Source: [Clostridium] viride DSM 6836 (GTDB lineage Bacteria; Bacillota; Clostridia; Oscillospirales; Oscillospiraceae). From it: DNA of 64,000 nt. Under the pieces are notes generated by a model. It ran no database searches. It worked only from the letters and a program-made list of their open reading frames with translations, and had not been told where the DNA came from. Positions 61,961 through 64,000 of the stretch are shown piece after piece (positions within the stretch are counted from its first letter, which is position 1; each line of letters starts with the position of its first letter). Made by a program: the position numbers and the translations under genes. The DNA lies in contig JHZO01000006.1 of the NCBI GenBank assembly GCA_000620945.1, positions 124,001 to 188,000 on the forward strand, given 5' to 3'.

Positions 61961-63037
61961 TTAAGAGATTAGCCAAATGCGGGGGATATTTTGGTCATAA
62001 CTAGTAACTACAAAATTTGTACCATTAGACAAAGCCGATTGGTACGCACCGTTTATTTTAGTACTATCTACTTCAATTGGTTCAATAGTGTTTGTAATTG
62101 TAAAAAGTTTAATGGGTGTACTTGGTGTGAATCCGCAAAACCGGTTCGTATCTGTGCCTGTTATAAAATATAAGGGTTCTTTCATGGTGTAAAGCTCGGC
62201 TGAATTTCCTTGCAGATCAAATCGCTCAAGGCAATAGCCGCCCCCTTCTGTTGGAGGCTTGTTTTTAGAAACAAGAATCCAATCCGAGGTGATACCAACA
62301 GAGCAAATTTTTTCTCCTTTTTGCAGGTTAATTTTTTTGCGTTCACCGTTTGTGCTCCCAATATAAATAGATACTTGGCCCTTTTCGCCTACCGAATAGA
62401 TATAATGATCTTTGGACGCTACAATATCATCGCTCATATAATCAGCCTGATCAGGCGTAAACGTTAGAAGTGGTTCCACATTCAAGTTGCTTGTAATCTT
62501 TTTTACACCAAATTCACCATCCGTGAGTTCATTCATATAACTAAAGATTACCTCACCAGCATTGCGGCATAACAATGGACCAAGTGAAAACTTTGTGATA
62601 GATAAGTCGCAAACCTTTTCCATTCCCCGTTGATTGATGTAAGAGATGGAGGAAATCGGCTGCATTTTATCGCTTTGTGAAACCCAGGTTAGCAACACGC
62701 CATCATAGGCGTATACCGCCGAGAGGCAATGGCCAAATTGCTCAACCGAAAACTCTTCAGTAATTTTCTTCCTTGAAAGATCATAAAGAACAAATTTATA
62801 ACAATATTTTGAAGGTGCTTGTATGGATTCTTCTTCAGCGGGGTTTCGTTTTTGTGTATCGTATACAAGCAGCAAAAGCTGGTTTTCAAAATAGTCATAA
62901 ACACCAAAGGATTGATTTTCCTCCAAGGCTAGGTTTGAAAGCTCAAATGCCTGGATATTCTCTTTTGAATCTCCAGGCTGATTGCATCCAGCCAGAATTA
63001 ATGTAACAAACAATAGTATGCAGAGAACTCGTTTCAT
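61961..63037 (-). CDS. Lipoprotein of unknown function, possibly beta-propeller
   Basis: A 358-residue exported lipoprotein. The N-terminus MKRVLCILLFVTLILAGC has a lipobox (LAGC) for lipidation and signal peptidase II cleavage. The rest is beta-rich, with repeated hydrophobic strands such as YKFVLYDLSRKKI, VLLTWVSQSDK and DDIVASKDHYIYSVGEKGQVSIYIG, compatible with a WD/YVTN-like propeller. No family was recognised. ATG at 63037 follows GAGGTGATATCA; the longer frame to 63058 is not supported. It lies 85 nt after the decayed C39-like gene and likely shares the Agr-type promoter at 63835. Confidence 0.72.
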   Translation of the reverse strand: MKRVLCILLFVTLILAGCNQPGDSKENIQAFELSNLALEENQSFGVYDYFENQLLLLVYDTQKRNPAEEESIQAPSKYCYKFVLYDLSRKKITEEFSVEQFGHCLSAVYAYDGVLLTWVSQSDKMQPISSISYINQRGMEKVCDLSITKFSLGPLLCRNAGEVIFSYMNELTDGEFGVKKITSNLNVEPLLTFTPDQADYMSDDIVASKDHYIYSVGEKGQVSIYIGSTNGERKKINLQKGEKICSVGITSDWILVSKNKPPTEGGGYCLERFDLQGNSAELYTMKEPLYFITGTDTNRFCGFTPSTPIKLFTITNTIEPIEVDSTKINGAYQSALSNGTNFVVTSYDQNIPRIWLIS

Positions 63038-63122
63038 TGATATCACCTCGTCTATCATCCAATCTGCTGCTCTTCATATATGAACAAAGCGGCAGATGGA
63101 TGATTTGGTTAAGCTACTCTGA

Positions 63123-63575
63123 CTAAGTAACCGCTGCAGTTTTCATATCACTTTGGCCAGCCCAATACTGTCCAAAGTATGCGTTATTATAATGTGGGTC
63201 ATTGTAACCATATTGAATTGTGCCTGTGGTTACCCAGCGCTCAGAGGATGTAATCACAATAAAATGACCAGCCGTTGTATATCCAAGCCCTGGAATATTA
63301 CTTACACTTGCAACAATGGCGCATTTGTTGCTCAAACTAAACCAAATATTATTATACATCGTTGTCAAGCTCATGCCACTTACTGCGGTTCTGGAATAGT
63401 TTTTTCCAGTGTAATTTTTCAAGACGGTAGCAATATTGGCAGAGGATGATTCTGCTGTTGTGGTTCCAAGCTGTGTGCCGAACCAATCTTGAGATTTACT
63501 ATAATCTCCTGTAACGCCTTCATAGACCATTTTAGTACTCGCTGGGCCACAGTAATAAGTCCTTTTAAACGTTCT
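63123..63575 (-). pseudogene. Decayed C39-like cysteine peptidase
   Basis: The open frame reads RTFKRTYYCGPASTKMVYEGVTGDYSKSQDWFGTQLGTTTAE, then GLGYTTAGHFIVITSSERW and YGYNDPHYNNAYFGQYW. YCGPAS carries the catalytic Cys, GHFIVI the His and NDP the Asp of peptidase C39-like proteins. There is no start codon before the Cys: a TAA lies nine codons upstream (63576-63578). Another frame upstream shows VISKERLK, so a frameshift and a stop have separated the signal region. An ORF from ATG 63530 would lack the Cys. Likely a secreted-protease pseudogene, unless decoded unusually. Confidence 0.65.
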
Positions 63576-63834
63576 TTAGATATAACTTAGGCGGGGATTT
63601 CGGTTATTGAATTAACTTGTTGCTAGAGTTTCTTAATACTAAATACTATCCCAATATGTTGAATTTTACCGCATCGCCTCATAGCTTTTTCTGACCTCAA
63701 ACCAATCTGTAAAGTAAGCTCGCTGTTTATGCTTCGCTCAGTAATTAAACAGTATAGAAAACGCCTTACAGATATTATGAGAATCCGTTTTTAATGGCGA
63801 TTCAAATTTGAATAAAACTACGTAGTTGAATTTT
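63576..63834 (-). other. 5' region of the decayed C39-like transcript
   Basis: About 260 bp between the Agr-type promoter and the open frame. It includes ATG 63682 opening only a 19-codon frame (MRRCGKIQHIGIVFSIKKL), perhaps the remains of a signal peptide. Confidence 0.4.
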
Positions 63835-63899
63835 ATATTATCAAGATATTTTAAGATATCAATAGATTATGCGCGAGTTAAGTGTTTTAGCGCGTGAAT
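63835..63899 (-). promoter_or_regulatory. Agr-type promoter upstream of the C39-like remnant and lipoprotein
   Basis: Minus strand: ATTCACGCG (63891-63899), 12 bp, ACTCGCGCA (63870-63878), 7 bp, TTGATA (63857-63862), 16 bp, TAATAT (63835-63840). Spacings match the agrD promoter exactly. Confidence 0.72.
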
Positions 63900-63924
63900 G
63901 GTTGGTTGCCACCCAGTTTTACAA

Positions 63925-63966
63925 CAAAAACCAGCTCCAAGGCCAAAGCCTTGGAGCTGGTTTTAA
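63925..63966. terminator. Bidirectional terminator at the right edge
   Basis: AAAAACCAGCTCCAAGGC-CAAA-GCCTTGGAGCTGGTTTT, a perfect stem with A and T tracts on either side. It belongs to the CCAGCT(T/C)CAAG hairpin family. Confidence 0.85.
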
Positions 63967-64000
63967 TGTTATGCAATCCAATTATCCAGAGCATCTAACT

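Noticed and set aside
63123-63530. Intact 135-residue protein from ATG 63530
   Set aside because: This start would exclude the catalytic YCGPAS motif that is in frame just upstream, so the frame is a truncated gene.

Overview
The window looks like a chromosomal segment of a spore-forming, anaerobic Clostridia-type Firmicute. The evidence is a SpoIID gene, two Csp-like subtilisins, an anaerobic CO-dehydrogenase homologue, an S-box-family riboswitch, two c-di-GMP-I riboswitch sequences, several TTG starts with strong AGGAGG sites, and a CarD/CdnL-type regulator. No rRNA, tRNA, CRISPR array or intact prophage was seen.

Layout. (1) 1-9 kb, minus strand: a methionine/SAM cycle block, read right to left: ahcY behind an S-box-family riboswitch and terminator, a 140-bp tandem repeat, metK, a glycosyltransferase, an O-antigen-ligase-like protein, metF, a MetH activation-domain protein and metH (cut by the left edge). 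(2) 9-24 kb: GC-richer housekeeping genes: a catalytically dead rhomboid-like protein, cdd, an M23 hydrolase, mnmE, spoIID, an acyl-CoA synthetase, bioY-birA with a BirA-type operator, a Gx-transporter/NusG-II pair, mgtE with a long leader, galE, prmA and trxA. A cluster of four DnaA-box-like 9-mers precedes mnmE. (3) 24-49 kb: signalling and surface functions: three chemoreceptors (one with a hemerythrin domain), tandem S8 proteases, an agr quorum-sensing locus, a CarD-like regulator, a divergent CooS, an orphan betaine-type binding protein, an NfeD-flotillin operon and a c-di-GMP synthase with a c-di-GMP-I riboswitch in its leader. (4) 49-64 kb: an AT-rich accessory region: a glycosidase-like protein, a PadR/DUF1048/ABC exporter operon, a DUF2975 protein, a GC-rich 1898-residue SLH surface protein, and gene remnants (IS30, IS66, a GHKL kinase tail, a C39-like protease, a truncated c-di-GMP riboswitch).

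Main observation. The agr locus is split: agrC-agrA-agrB lies on the plus strand and agrD is divergent on the minus strand. Between them are two 9-bp direct repeats with a 12-bp spacer, the spacing expected for a LytTR regulator such as AgrA. The same arrangement (9 bp, 12 bp, 9 bp, 7 bp, -35, 16 bp, -10) occurs at three more places in the window. It precedes the NfeD-flotillin operon, an otherwise unlisted 48-residue membrane protein, and a decayed C39-like protease plus lipoprotein. This suggests a local quorum-sensing regulon whose members share a promoter built to one plan. All functional statements are inferred from sequence reading alone.
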